From assembly GCF_030268065.1 (NCBI RefSeq), contig NZ_BSDD01000003.1, positions 248,001 to 312,000 on the forward strand: a stretch of DNA of 64,000 bases, read 5' to 3'. Positions 29,307 through 37,488 of the stretch are shown piece after piece (position 1 is the first letter of the stretch; each line of letters opens with the position of its first letter). A program made the position numbers and the translations under genes. The DNA comes from Geothrix rubra (GTDB lineage Bacteria; Acidobacteriota; Holophagae; Holophagales; Holophagaceae). Below the pieces are notes generated by a model. The model was not told the DNA's origin and searched no databases. It was given only the letters and a program-made list of their open reading frames with translations.

Positions 29307-30467
29307 ATGACCGACTCCGTCGAGGCCTCCGCCCCGCCCCGCTTGTGGACCCGGGGCTTCCTGCTCGTCTGGGCCATCACCTTCCTCACCTTCTTTGCAG
29401 CCTTCCAGCTCTTCCCCACGGTGCCGCTTCGGCTGCGGGAACTGGGGGCCTCCCTGGGCGAGAGCGGCCGGTTCATGAGCCTGTTCACGGCCGGCAGCGC
29501 CACCGGGGCCCTCTTCACGGGGTCGCTGGGCGACCGGGTCGGGCACCGGCGGATGGTGGTGACCTGCGCGCTGGGCTATGGCGCCTTCCTGGCCGCCTAC
29601 GCCCTCCTGGCGAACCGCTGGGGCTTCTACCTCCTGGCCTTCCCCCACGGGGTGGTGTGGTCCGGCCTCCTGACCGCCACCATGGCCAGCCTGGGCGCGG
29701 TCCTGCCCGAATCCCGCCAGACGGACGGCATGAGCCTCTACGGGCTGGCCAGCCCCGGCGGGGTGGTGGTGGGCCCCGTGCTGGGGCTGTGGATCCAGCA
29801 GCACTGGGGCTTCGCACCCATCGGCTGGTATCTCGCGGGCCTCTTCGTCCTGCTGGGCATCCTGGGGACCAGCCTGCCGAAGGACCACCCCCACGCGGCG
29901 CCGGAACCCTTCCAGCTGCCCGAGGCCTCGGTCTTCGCCCCGGCCCTCGTCTTCTTCTCGGTGGCCCTGGGCTACGGCGCCCTGGGCTCGTACACGGCCC
30001 AGGAAGGCCTGGCCCTGGGCATGCCGGTGCCTTCCGTCTTCCTCTCCTGCATGGCCCTGGGCATGGTGCTCATGCGGTTGGCCATGGCGAAGCGCGGCTT
30101 CGGCCGGCGTCCCATCCGCCTGCTGCCGGCCATGCTGCTGGGCGCCTTCGCCGGCATGGCGATCCTGGCGCTGTTGCCCGGCGGGACCCTCCGCCACGTG
30201 CTCTCAGCCCTGCTCTACGGGGCGGGCTACAGCATGATGCACACCCTGCTGAACGCCCGCCTGCTGGAGACGGTGGACCCCAAGCGCCGGGGCGCGGCCT
30301 TCGGGGCCCTCCTCTTCTCCTTCGACGCCGGCATCGGCCTGGGCAGCTTCGCGCTGGGCTGGGCCATCGGCGCTTGGGGCTTCCGGGCGGGCTGGGCCCT
30401 GGGCGCCCTGGCGGTGCTGGCCTCCCTGCCCACGGCGCGGCGGCTCAGCCGGGTGGCGACGACCTGA
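29307..30467 (+). CDS. Major facilitator superfamily transporter
   Basis: The 386-residue membrane protein has about 12 hydrophobic helices and the MFS loop 2-3 motif GSLGDRVGHRRM (about 73-84), with a related MVLMRLAMAKRGFGRR loop in the second half. It resembles sugar-efflux or drug-efflux MFS proteins, but no substrate-specific signature was recognised. It is divergent from the carboxyltransferase gene (120-bp gap) and convergent with the SDR gene, separated by a repeat-bearing spacer. Confidence 0.87.
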   Translation: MTDSVEASAPPRLWTRGFLLVWAITFLTFFAAFQLFPTVPLRLRELGASLGESGRFMSLFTAGSATGALFTGSLGDRVGHRRMVVTCALGYGAFLAAYALLANRWGFYLLAFPHGVVWSGLLTATMASLGAVLPESRQTDGMSLYGLASPGGVVVGPVLGLWIQQHWGFAPIGWYLAGLFVLLGILGTSLPKDHPHAAPEPFQLPEASVFAPALVFFSVALGYGALGSYTAQEGLALGMPVPSVFLSCMALGMVLMRLAMAKRGFGRRPIRLLPAMLLGAFAGMAILALLPGGTLRHVLSALLYGAGYSMMHTLLNARLLETVDPKRRGAAFGALLFSFDAGIGLGSFALGWAIGAWGFRAGWALGALAVLASLPTARRLSRVATT

Positions 30468-30480
30468 CATTCAAAGAATC

Positions 30481-30578
30481 GCCACGAAGAGCACGGAGGG
30501 AAATCCAAGGGCACCAAGTAGGAAGTCCTTCGTGTTCCTGGTGGCGCCTGCAGAGCGTCTTCGTGTCCTTCGTGGAGC
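30481..30578. repeat. Degenerate CTTCGTG-type repeat in a convergent spacer
   Basis: Two direct, imperfect copies of a CTTCGTGTCCTTCGTGG-like unit (30529-30545 and 30559-30575) face one inverted copy (CCACGAAGAGCACGGAG at 30482-30498). The spacer between the MFS and SDR genes could fold into a hairpin. Similar CTTCGTG strings are frequent between genes in many bacteria, so this may be a dispersed element. Confidence 0.5.
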
Positions 30579-30593
30579 TCCTTCCGCCTTGGC

Positions 30594-31361
30594 TCAGGCC
30601 TTCCGGTGGACCTTGAAGGCGCTGCCCTGGTCGGTGGGCTTCACGATGAGCTCGTCGATGTTCACGTGATCGGGCAGGGCCAGGCACCAGCGGATGCACT
30701 CAGCCACGTCGCCCCCGCTGAGCGGCGTCATGCCCTGGTAGACGGCCTTGGCCTTGCTGTCGTCCTTCAGGCGGACGTTGGAGAACTCGGTCTCGGCCAG
30801 GCCGGGATCCACGGAGGTGACGCGGATGGGTTCCCCGCAGACCTCCAGGCGCAGGCTCTGGGCCATGGCCTTCACCCCGTGCTTGGAGGCGCAGTAGACG
30901 CCGCCGCCCTCGTAGGCCTGGTGCCCCGCCACGGAGCCGATGAAGAAGATGTGGCCCCAGCCGGCCTTCCGGAGATGCGGCAGGCCGGCCCGGATGGTCT
31001 TCACCACGCCCTCGACGTTGGTGCGCATCATGGCTTCCAGGTCCTCGTCCGGCGTCTCCCACAGCTTGAAGGTGCCGCTGGCCAGGCCGGCGTTGGCCAC
31101 CAGGACGTGCAGGCCGCCCAGGGCCTCGGCGGCTTCGGCCACGAAGGTGTCCACGCTGGCGGTATGCCGCGTGTCCACGGCCCCGGCGAAGGTCCGGATG
31201 CCGTGGGCCTTCGCCAGTTCGTCCGCCAGGGCCTGCACGCGCTCCACGCGGCGGGCGCCCAGGGCCAGGTGGCAGCCCTGGGCGGCCAGGAGCCTTGCCG
31301 TGGCGGCGCCGAAGCCGCTGGAGGCGCCGGTGATGAGGACGATCGGGTGGTCGGGACGCAT
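30594..31361 (-). CDS. Short-chain dehydrogenase, YdfG-like
   Basis: The 255-residue SDR has TGASSGFGAATARLL (about 11-25), VANAGLASG (about 87-95), catalytic Ser in FFIGSVAGHQAY (about 139-150) and YCASK (about 156-160) as Tyr-Lys pair. The DPGLAETEFSNVR segment and C-terminal VHRK end resemble YdfG/3-hydroxy acid dehydrogenases, which oxidise L-allo-threonine or 3-hydroxypropionate. It is 13 bp downstream of the aminotransferase gene on the same strand, so the pair may act in amino acid metabolism. Substrate uncertain. Confidence 0.88.
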   Translation of the reverse strand: MRPDHPIVLITGASSGFGAATARLLAAQGCHLALGARRVERVQALADELAKAHGIRTFAGAVDTRHTASVDTFVAEAAEALGGLHVLVANAGLASGTFKLWETPDEDLEAMMRTNVEGVVKTIRAGLPHLRKAGWGHIFFIGSVAGHQAYEGGGVYCASKHGVKAMAQSLRLEVCGEPIRVTSVDPGLAETEFSNVRLKDDSKAKAVYQGMTPLSGGDVAECIRWCLALPDHVNIDELIVKPTDQGSAFKVHRKA

Positions 31362-31374
31362 GGGCGCTCCAGGG

Positions 31375-32730
31375 CTAGCGGTAGGTGCGGTGGAACTCGG
31401 CGAGGTCCTTCACCACCTGCTGGATCTTCTCCGTGGGCGGCAGGATGGTGGTGCGGAAGTGGGCCGTGCCCTCCGCCTGGCCGAAGCCCGAGCCCGGCAC
31501 CACGCAGATGCCCGTCTGCTCCAGCAGGGCCATGGCGTAATCGAAGTCGGTGCGGCCCGGCGGGAGGGTGATGCTCGGAAACGCGTACATGGCCCCCGCG
31601 ATGACGTTGCAGGTGATGCCCTCGATGCGGTTCAGTCCCTCGGCCAGCAGCAAGGCGCGGTGCTTCAGGGCGTCGAGGATGGCGGCCCGTTCCGCCGCGT
31701 ACGTCGCGTACGAGGGCATGCCCGGCTTCGGCGGACGCACCATGGCGTAGGTGGCGACCTGGCCCGCCAGGTTGGCGCAGAGGCTCACGGACTGCAGCTT
31801 CAGGATCTGGGCCGCCACGTCCTCAGGCACGTTGCGGTACTCGAAGTAGCCGCCCCGCACGCCGCACTCGCCCAGGAAGCCCTTGGAACAAGAATGGAAG
31901 CTGAAGAGGGAGACATCCCTCAGGTCCTTCTGGTGGAGCACCTTGGCGAAGGAGGTGAAGGTGTCGCCGGCCAGGTAGATGTTCTCCTGGTACACCTCGT
32001 CGGCCAGCACGGACAGGCCGTGGGCCTGGGCGAAGTCGAGGATCATGCCGATGTTGTCCTCGTCCAGCACGGCGCCCGTGGGGTTGCCGGGGTTGATGAC
32101 GCAGATGGCCTTCACGCGGGTGCCCTGGGCCTTCGCCTCGGCCAGGGACTGCTCCAGCATGGCGCGGTTGAGCTTCCAGCCCTGGGCCTCGTCCAGGTAG
32201 TAGGGCACCATGCGCCCCTCGTAGAGGGTGATGGTGGCGGAGTAGAGCGGGTACTGGGGGATGGGGATCATGATCCCGTCCTCCGGCCCGGCGATGAGGA
32301 GGCGGAGGATGGTCTGCACGCCCTTGCTGGCGCCGTCCGTGAGGAAGATGGCGTCGGGATCCACGCGCATGTGGTCCCGCTCGAGGATGAACTCGGCCAC
32401 GGCCTCGCGGATGAACCGCACGCCCCGGCTCTCGCTGTAGGCCCCGAGGCCGTGCCTCGTCCCGGCGAGGATGGCCCGGGCCGTCTCGACCACATCCACG
32501 GGGAAGGCCCCGGACGCGGCGGCCATCAGCTCGGGATACTCGCAGAGGGCCAGGATCTGCCGGTTCCAGGTGAGGGGCTTCTGGCCCAGGGACTGGGGGT
32601 TGCCGATGTTGCAGTAGATGATCTCCCGCCCCTGCTTCTCCAGTTCCTGGGCGCGGGCCACGATGGGGCCCCGGACGGCGTACTCCGTCTCCAGGACGGC
32701 CCTGCCGAGGTCCTTCAGATGCACGGTCAT
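31375..32730 (-). CDS. Alanine-aminotransferase-like PLP enzyme
   Basis: The 451-residue fold-type I aminotransferase resembles the eukaryotic-type alanine aminotransferases (GPT). Features are the N-terminal VLETEYAVRGPIVARAQEL (about 12-30), IYCNIGNPQ, GAYSESRGVRFIREAVAEF, LTDGASKGVQTILRLL, the INPGNPTG motif and the PLP-binding Lys in SFHSCSKGFLGECGVRGGY. It would interconvert alanine and 2-oxoglutarate with pyruvate and glutamate. It is upstream of the SDR in the same direction and divergent from the acyl-CoA dehydrogenase. Assignment is by motif likeness; other amino acid substrates remain possible. Confidence 0.88.
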   Translation of the reverse strand: MTVHLKDLGRAVLETEYAVRGPIVARAQELEKQGREIIYCNIGNPQSLGQKPLTWNRQILALCEYPELMAAASGAFPVDVVETARAILAGTRHGLGAYSESRGVRFIREAVAEFILERDHMRVDPDAIFLTDGASKGVQTILRLLIAGPEDGIMIPIPQYPLYSATITLYEGRMVPYYLDEAQGWKLNRAMLEQSLAEAKAQGTRVKAICVINPGNPTGAVLDEDNIGMILDFAQAHGLSVLADEVYQENIYLAGDTFTSFAKVLHQKDLRDVSLFSFHSCSKGFLGECGVRGGYFEYRNVPEDVAAQILKLQSVSLCANLAGQVATYAMVRPPKPGMPSYATYAAERAAILDALKHRALLLAEGLNRIEGITCNVIAGAMYAFPSITLPPGRTDFDYAMALLEQTGICVVPGSGFGQAEGTAHFRTTILPPTEKIQQVVKDLAEFHRTYR

Positions 32731-32830
32731 GCGGTCTCCTTGCCCAGAACCCCCGATTGTACCGCCGGGGGCGGGCCCTCCCACACCACCGTCAGGGAAA
32801 GTGGGGCATCGGTCACGCGGGGGGAGGCGA

Positions 32831-32836
32831 TAGACT
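32831..32836 (+). promoter_or_regulatory. -10-like element before the acyl-CoA dehydrogenase
   Basis: TAGACT stands 54 bases ahead of the start codon. It matches the -10-like hexamer before two tRNA genes here, but no good -35 was found. Confidence 0.35.
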
Positions 32837-32889
32837 GGGGCTTCCCGGCCCTGCCCGCCCGACACCCCTTCTCTTCCAAAGAGGTACCC

Positions 32890-34035
32890 ATGCCCGATTT
32901 CGGCCTCAGCCCCGAACAGAAAGAGACCAAGGAGCGAGCCCACCAGTTCGCCGAGAAGATCATGCGGCCCGTGGCCCGCAAGTACGACGAGACCGGCGAG
33001 TGGGCCGTGGACGTCTACAAGGCCGCCTGGGACTACGGCTACCTCCAGGCCCTGGTTCCCGAGGACTGCGGCGGTCCCGGCGCCAGCCAGATGGAGGAGG
33101 CCATCGTCTGCGAGGAGCTGTCCTGGGGCTGCGGCGGCCTCTACACCTCCATCATGGCCAACGGCCTGGCCATGACCCCCGTGCTCATCGCCGGCAGCCC
33201 CGAGCAGAAGAAGAAGTGGCTGGGCATGATCGCCGAGGAGCCCAAGTTCGCGGCCTTCTCCCTCTCTGAGCCCAATGCCGGCTCCGACGCCGGCGCCATG
33301 AGCTGCCGCGCCGAGAAGAAGGGTGACAAGTACGTGATCAACGGGACCAAGTGCTACTGCACCAACGGCGGGTACGCCGACTGGTACGCCCTCTTCTGCA
33401 GCACCGATCCCAGCAAGGGCGCCCGCGGCACCAGCTGCATCATCGTGCCCCGCAACACGCCGGGCCTCGTGGTGGGCAAGGCCCTGGACAAGATGGGCCA
33501 GCGCGCGTCCAACCAGGTGGAGCTCTACTTCAACGACGCCGAAGTGCCCGCCGAGAACATCCTCGGCAAGGAGGGCATGGGCTTTGTCATCGCCATGAAG
33601 ACCCTCGACCAGACCCGCGCCGCCGTGGCCGCCGGGGGCGTGGGCGTGGCCCGGGCCGCCTTCGAGATCGCCCTGGAATACGCCAAGACCCGCATCCAGT
33701 TCGGCCAGCCCATCTTCGCCAACCAGGCCATCAGCTTCATGCTGGCGGACATGGCCAAGAAGATCGAGGCCGCGCGGCTGCTCACCTGGCAGGCGGCCTG
33801 GATGACCGACAACGGCATCAAGAACTCCAAGCAGAGCGCCATCGCCAAGACCTTCGCCACCGATACGGCCATGGAGGTCACCACCGACGCCGTCCAGATC
33901 CTCGGCGGCAACGGCTACAGCCGCGACTACCTGGTCGAGAAGTGCATGCGCGACGCCAAGCTCCTCCAGATCTACGAAGGAACCAACCAGATCCAGCGGC
34001 TCGTCATCGCGAAGGAAATCCAGCAGGGGAATTGA
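32890..34035 (+). CDS. Short-chain acyl-CoA dehydrogenase
   Basis: The 381-residue flavoprotein oxidises acyl-CoA to 2-enoyl-CoA in beta-oxidation or branched-chain amino acid breakdown, passing electrons to ETF. Domain order is normal: helical N-terminus, FSLSEPNAGSDAGAM FAD/substrate segment (about 125-139), beta domain with GTKCYCTNGGYADWYALF, and a C-terminal helical domain with QILGGNGYSRDYLVEKCMRDAK and YEGTNQIQRLVIAKE. The catalytic Glu falls in IYEGT, as in short-chain enzymes. It starts after a CAAAGAGG site. A strong terminator follows the stop. The specific acyl chain is unknown. Confidence 0.93.
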   Translation: MPDFGLSPEQKETKERAHQFAEKIMRPVARKYDETGEWAVDVYKAAWDYGYLQALVPEDCGGPGASQMEEAIVCEELSWGCGGLYTSIMANGLAMTPVLIAGSPEQKKKWLGMIAEEPKFAAFSLSEPNAGSDAGAMSCRAEKKGDKYVINGTKCYCTNGGYADWYALFCSTDPSKGARGTSCIIVPRNTPGLVVGKALDKMGQRASNQVELYFNDAEVPAENILGKEGMGFVIAMKTLDQTRAAVAAGGVGVARAAFEIALEYAKTRIQFGQPIFANQAISFMLADMAKKIEAARLLTWQAAWMTDNGIKNSKQSAIAKTFATDTAMEVTTDAVQILGGNGYSRDYLVEKCMRDAKLLQIYEGTNQIQRLVIAKEIQQGN

Positions 34036-34064
34036 TCCACCGGGACCCCAACCCTGAACGCCGG

Positions 34065-34101
34065 CCACGAAAAACGCGCCCGAGTGGCGCGTTTTTCGTG
34101 G
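34065..34101. terminator. Bidirectional-type terminator after the acyl-CoA dehydrogenase
   Basis: A perfect 16-bp stem with 5-base loop: arms at 34065-34080 and 34086-34101. The GC core GGCGCG is followed by a run of five T on the plus strand, the mark of a factor-independent terminator, and preceded by five A for the minus strand. Confidence 0.85.
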
Positions 34102-34173
34102 GACATCCCCGGGCGGAGGCCGCTTCCCTGCGTGGGGGTGGAGGCCCCTCGGGTACCTTCCGCTTTTTGGGTC

Positions 34174-34202
34174 TTGATGACGCCAGGACCCGCACCTAGA
34201 AT
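34174..34202 (+). promoter_or_regulatory. Promoter of the cold-shock gene
   Basis: TTGATG (34174-34179) and TAGAAT (34197-34202) are separated by exactly 17 bases, a good sigma-70-type match. Start of transcription near 34209 would leave a leader of about 160 bases before the csp ATG, as is usual for temperature-responsive csp genes. Confidence 0.65.
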
Positions 34203-34369
34203 CCCACCCATACATCCACTGCCGGCCCCCCCGGCCGAGAAGCTGGTAGAGGGACACCCATCGGGGTTCCCATTGACTCCGGAGCGCAAGCCCCCGCGAC
34301 CTGCTCGCCTGGAGCCAGGCCGCGCGACCACCCTCCAGGCAAAGGGGCCGAGTCCCCGGGAAGAAAGTC

Positions 34370-34573
34370 ATGTCCGAAGGCATCGTGAAGTGGTTCAACG
34401 CCGAGAAGGGGTACGGCTTCATCACCCCTGATGAAGGTGGACCCGACATCTTCGTCCACTACTCCGCCGTCCAGACGAAGGGGTTCCGAACGCTCGAGGA
34501 GAAGCAGCGCGTCAGCTTCGACATCGTGCAGGGTCCCAAGGGGCCCCAGGCCGCCAACGTCAACAAGGTCTAG
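34370..34573 (+). CDS. CspA-family cold-shock protein
   Basis: The 67-residue single cold-shock domain binds single-stranded RNA/DNA as a chaperone. It has [15 protein letters not shown] with RNP-1 (KGYGFI, about 13-18) and RNP-2 (DIFVHYS, about 27-33), and ends PQAANVNKV. Length is standard. It follows a long untranslated leader with a convincing promoter at 34174-34202, and lies beyond the terminator of the previous gene, so it is an independent unit. Whether it is cold-induced or constitutive cannot be told from the protein. Confidence 0.95.
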   Translation: MSEGIVKWFNAEKGYGFITPDEGGPDIFVHYSAVQTKGFRTLEEKQRVSFDIVQGPKGPQAANVNKV

Positions 34574-34651
34574 GTTCCCGGCCCCTCCCCGGCCCCGGCC
34601 CAGGCTGGGGCCGCTCCATGTACCGGGGCCCAGGGGCTGCATACTGGTGCC

Positions 34652-36343
34652 ATGTGGACGCGTCTCCGAACGGCCTACCGCCCCCTGGCCGCCCTGCTTC
34701 TCGTCGCCCTCCTGGCCGCGTGGCTGCTGGTGGGCCCGATCCCAGCCCCGCGGACCGGGTTCCTGGCCACCCTGTTGGCCGGTGTCCTCCTCGGCACGGG
34801 GCTCCGCGCCTGGCTGACGGGACTCCAGGGCCGGCGCTGCCTCCTCCACGCGGAGGCGGCCTGGGCTGCGGGGAGCCCATCCGACGCGGTGCTCCAGGCC
34901 CTGCCCCGCCGCATCCGGGTCGCCGGGGAGCTCGGCTACCGCATCGAACTGCTCCGGGGGGCCGTCCATCTCACCCAGGGGGACCGGGACCGGGCCTGGA
35001 TGGACCACCTCGAGGCCCAGCTGGCACGGCTACCCCTCTGGCGCCGCCTCCTGGTGGCCCCCTACTTCCGGCAAATCCCCGAGCGGCCCTCCGATCGACG
35101 GCTGGCCTGGGGGGATCGCCTCATCAAGCTGGCCCCGGCCATGCCCCGCCTGCGGCACCTCCAGGGCATCCTCCTGCTGCGGCGGGCCACGGACGCCTTC
35201 CTCCCCCGGGCCTGGGAACGGTTCGCGGAGGCCCTCCCCCTGGCCGCAGAGGATCCCATGATCCTGGAGGACCTCATGCTGGCGGGGCTCCACCATGGCC
35301 AGGAGGAACTCGCCATGCGCGCCTTGCGGCAGCTCCTGGACCGGCATGGCGACCCGCGCCTCGCCTGGGACCGCGCCGCACCCGCCCTGCACCTCCTGCG
35401 GAACGAGCGCTGGGGTGAGGCCCTGGCCCTGGTGGCGGGCCTTCCGCCCGAATTCCGGGGACACCCCATCCACTGGCTGGCGGAGAGCGTGTCCCGGCGG
35501 CGCCTGGGCGACCTCGAGGGGGCCTGGCGATCCGTGGAGGCTGGCGTCGCCCGCCTCCCGGAGGCCTTCCGGCTCTGGATGGAGCGGTACCAGGTCGCCC
35601 TCGAGCGGCGGGCGGAGGACGAGGCCCTGCACAGCCTTGAACGGGCCTGGGACCTGATCCCGGGGACCGATGAGGGGCAGGCCATGCGGGACGAATGGCA
35701 TCTGCGGAGATCCGAGTTCGCCTTCTGGTGGGAGGACGATCCCGGGTTCGCCTGGGAATTGCTGGCCAAGGTGCCCCCGGAGCGGCAGGGGGACCACCAT
35801 CCCCCGTTGCCCCTGCAGCTCCGCGTGGCCCTGGGCGAGTACGAAGCGGCCTACCGCGAGGTCACCACGCGGCTCGAGGCCCACCCCGGGGATCTGGACC
35901 TGCTCATGCTCCAGGCGGACTGCCTGGCGGGACTGGAGGCCTGGGAGGCCCTGCCGCCCTTCCTCGATGGTTTGGGAGAGTCCGCCCGCACCCGCCCGGC
36001 CTTCTGGCACCTGCGCGGTCTCGCCCTGGCCAACCTGGGGGACCCGCTGCCCGCCCGCCTGGACCTGGAGCGCGCGGCCCGGATGGACCCCCTCCACCTT
36101 CGGTACCTCCTGGATGCGGGTCATGCCTGTGCGGAACTGGGCGAGTGGGAGCGGGCGGAGGGCCACTGGCGCCAGGCCCTCCAGGTGGACAGCCAGTGCG
36201 AGGAGGCCCTCATCCAGCTGGCAGAGGCCCGACGCGAACTCCAGGACCCCGAGGGTTCCCGGCGCTACCTGCGTGAGTGCCTCCTGCACCACCCCGAAAG
36301 CCAGGACGCCCAGGCCCGCCTCGCGGAACTCGAAGCCCATTGA
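34652..36343 (+). CDS. Membrane-anchored TPR-repeat protein
   Basis: The 563-residue protein starts with two close hydrophobic segments (about 10-28 and 36-54) and continues as an almost fully helical chain. Helix pairs typical of tetratricopeptide repeats are clearest near the C-terminus (about 430-560: LRGLALANLGDPLPARLDLERA, YLLDAGHACAELGEWERAEG, ALIQLAEARRELQDPEGSRR). No enzyme motif is present. It may organise a membrane complex. A second TPR protein is convergent, ten bases away. The function is unknown. Confidence 0.8.
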   Translation: MWTRLRTAYRPLAALLLVALLAAWLLVGPIPAPRTGFLATLLAGVLLGTGLRAWLTGLQGRRCLLHAEAAWAAGSPSDAVLQALPRRIRVAGELGYRIELLRGAVHLTQGDRDRAWMDHLEAQLARLPLWRRLLVAPYFRQIPERPSDRRLAWGDRLIKLAPAMPRLRHLQGILLLRRATDAFLPRAWERFAEALPLAAEDPMILEDLMLAGLHHGQEELAMRALRQLLDRHGDPRLAWDRAAPALHLLRNERWGEALALVAGLPPEFRGHPIHWLAESVSRRRLGDLEGAWRSVEAGVARLPEAFRLWMERYQVALERRAEDEALHSLERAWDLIPGTDEGQAMRDEWHLRRSEFAFWWEDDPGFAWELLAKVPPERQGDHHPPLPLQLRVALGEYEAAYREVTTRLEAHPGDLDLLMLQADCLAGLEAWEALPPFLDGLGESARTRPAFWHLRGLALANLGDPLPARLDLERAARMDPLHLRYLLDAGHACAELGEWERAEGHWRQALQVDSQCEEALIQLAEARRELQDPEGSRRYLRECLLHHPESQDAQARLAELEAH

Positions 36344-36352
36344 GGGTTCACG

Positions 36353-37408
36353 CTAGTCCTGCTTGCCCTTCAGCAGGGAGATCTTGGTGTCGAAGCGGGT
36401 CTGCTCCTCGGGACCGGCCCAGCGCTTGGCGTTCTCCAGGGCCTTGATGGCGTTCTTCGTCTTGCCCTCGGCGAGGAAGATGCGAGCCTGGATCAGGTGG
36501 AAGTCCGGCTCCTGCGGCAGCAGGCGGATGGCCATCTTGATGCGCTTGGAGGCTTCGCCCCAGTCGCTGTTCGACAGGGCCTCCTCGGCGAGGAAGGCGT
36601 TGAAGTACGGATCGTGCTTCCGGACCTCCAGTCCCCGTTCCCGGTAGGCCTGGGCCTCCTCGATCCGGCCCTCCGCCCGCAGCAGGGTCTCCATGTTCCC
36701 GCAGGCGCTGCCGTCCTGGGGATCCACGGCCAGGGCCTTCCGGAAGGAGGTCTCGGCGTCCTGATTCAAACCCTGCTCCCGCTGGACCACCCCGAGGATG
36801 TTCCAGCCCACGCCCGAGGTGGGATCCACCTCGATGGAGAGCCGAGCCTCGGCCATGGCCTCGTCGGGGCGCAGCCCCTCCAGGAGCTCCACTGCCCGGT
36901 TGCTGTGGAAGAGGGCCAGCACCCGCTTGGGATCGAGGATGGCGACCATCTGGGAGCCCCGGCGCATCTCCGGCAGGAAATCCGCGATGAGTTCCTGGCC
37001 GATGTTGCCGGAGGGCACCACCGCCACGACGTGCCGCTCGTAGCGGATGGTGCTGCCCACCCGCCGCCAGCGGCTGATGCGGAGGGACTCGCCGAACCGG
37101 GCCTCCAGGTTGATCGTCTTGCAGGCGGCGATGTAGAGGGCCGTGAGGGAGAGGCAGTTGGCCTTGCGGTCCCGCCAGGCCTCCTTCACGGTGCGGGTGT
37201 ACTCGTCGTCGTACACCATGCCCAGGCCGCCCTCCTCGACCGGGGCGAAGAAGGCCTTCAGCAGCGCCGCGGTCTTGGCCGGGGTGCTGACCTGGTTGAG
37301 CGTGTGCTTCCGCGCGAAGACCTGCAGGTCCGGGGGCGGGGCGAAGGGATCCTCGCCCGCTGCGAGGCTGGTGATGCCGATCAGGAAGGCCAGGAGGATT
37401 CGGCGCAC
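36353..37408 (-). CDS. Exported TPR protein with a transglutaminase-like N-terminal domain
   Basis: About 351 residues. After a signal peptide (RRILLAFLIGITSLAAG) comes a domain with RKANCLSLTALYIAACKTI, the Cys-helix of transglutaminase-like folds, followed by an RISRWRRVGSTIRYERHVVAVV strand containing a candidate His. From about 165, TPR helix pairs continue to the end. I prefer the GTG at 37408, because it gives a clean signal peptide and a GGAG six bases upstream. An ATG at 37429 overlaps the probable -10 box. The catalytic Asp is not obvious, so activity is uncertain. Confidence 0.78.
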   Translation of the reverse strand: MRRILLAFLIGITSLAAGEDPFAPPPDLQVFARKHTLNQVSTPAKTAALLKAFFAPVEEGGLGMVYDDEYTRTVKEAWRDRKANCLSLTALYIAACKTINLEARFGESLRISRWRRVGSTIRYERHVVAVVPSGNIGQELIADFLPEMRRGSQMVAILDPKRVLALFHSNRAVELLEGLRPDEAMAEARLSIEVDPTSGVGWNILGVVQREQGLNQDAETSFRKALAVDPQDGSACGNMETLLRAEGRIEEAQAYRERGLEVRKHDPYFNAFLAEEALSNSDWGEASKRIKMAIRLLPQEPDFHLIQARIFLAEGKTKNAIKALENAKRWAGPEEQTRFDTKISLLKGKQD

Positions 37409-37424
37409 AGCGGGCTCCGCACAC

Positions 37425-37452
37425 AACATAGGTCTACGGACAGGGACTTCAA
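37425..37452 (-). promoter_or_regulatory. Promoter of the exported TPR gene
   Basis: On the minus strand TTGAAG (37452-37447) and TATGTT (37430-37425) are 16 bases apart. Transcription would start near 37418, just ahead of the GGAG and GTG, implying a very short leader and supporting the shorter reading frame. Confidence 0.45.
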
Positions 37453-37488
37453 CCGGTTATGAGATGCTGGGACATGAATGGAGGCAGC

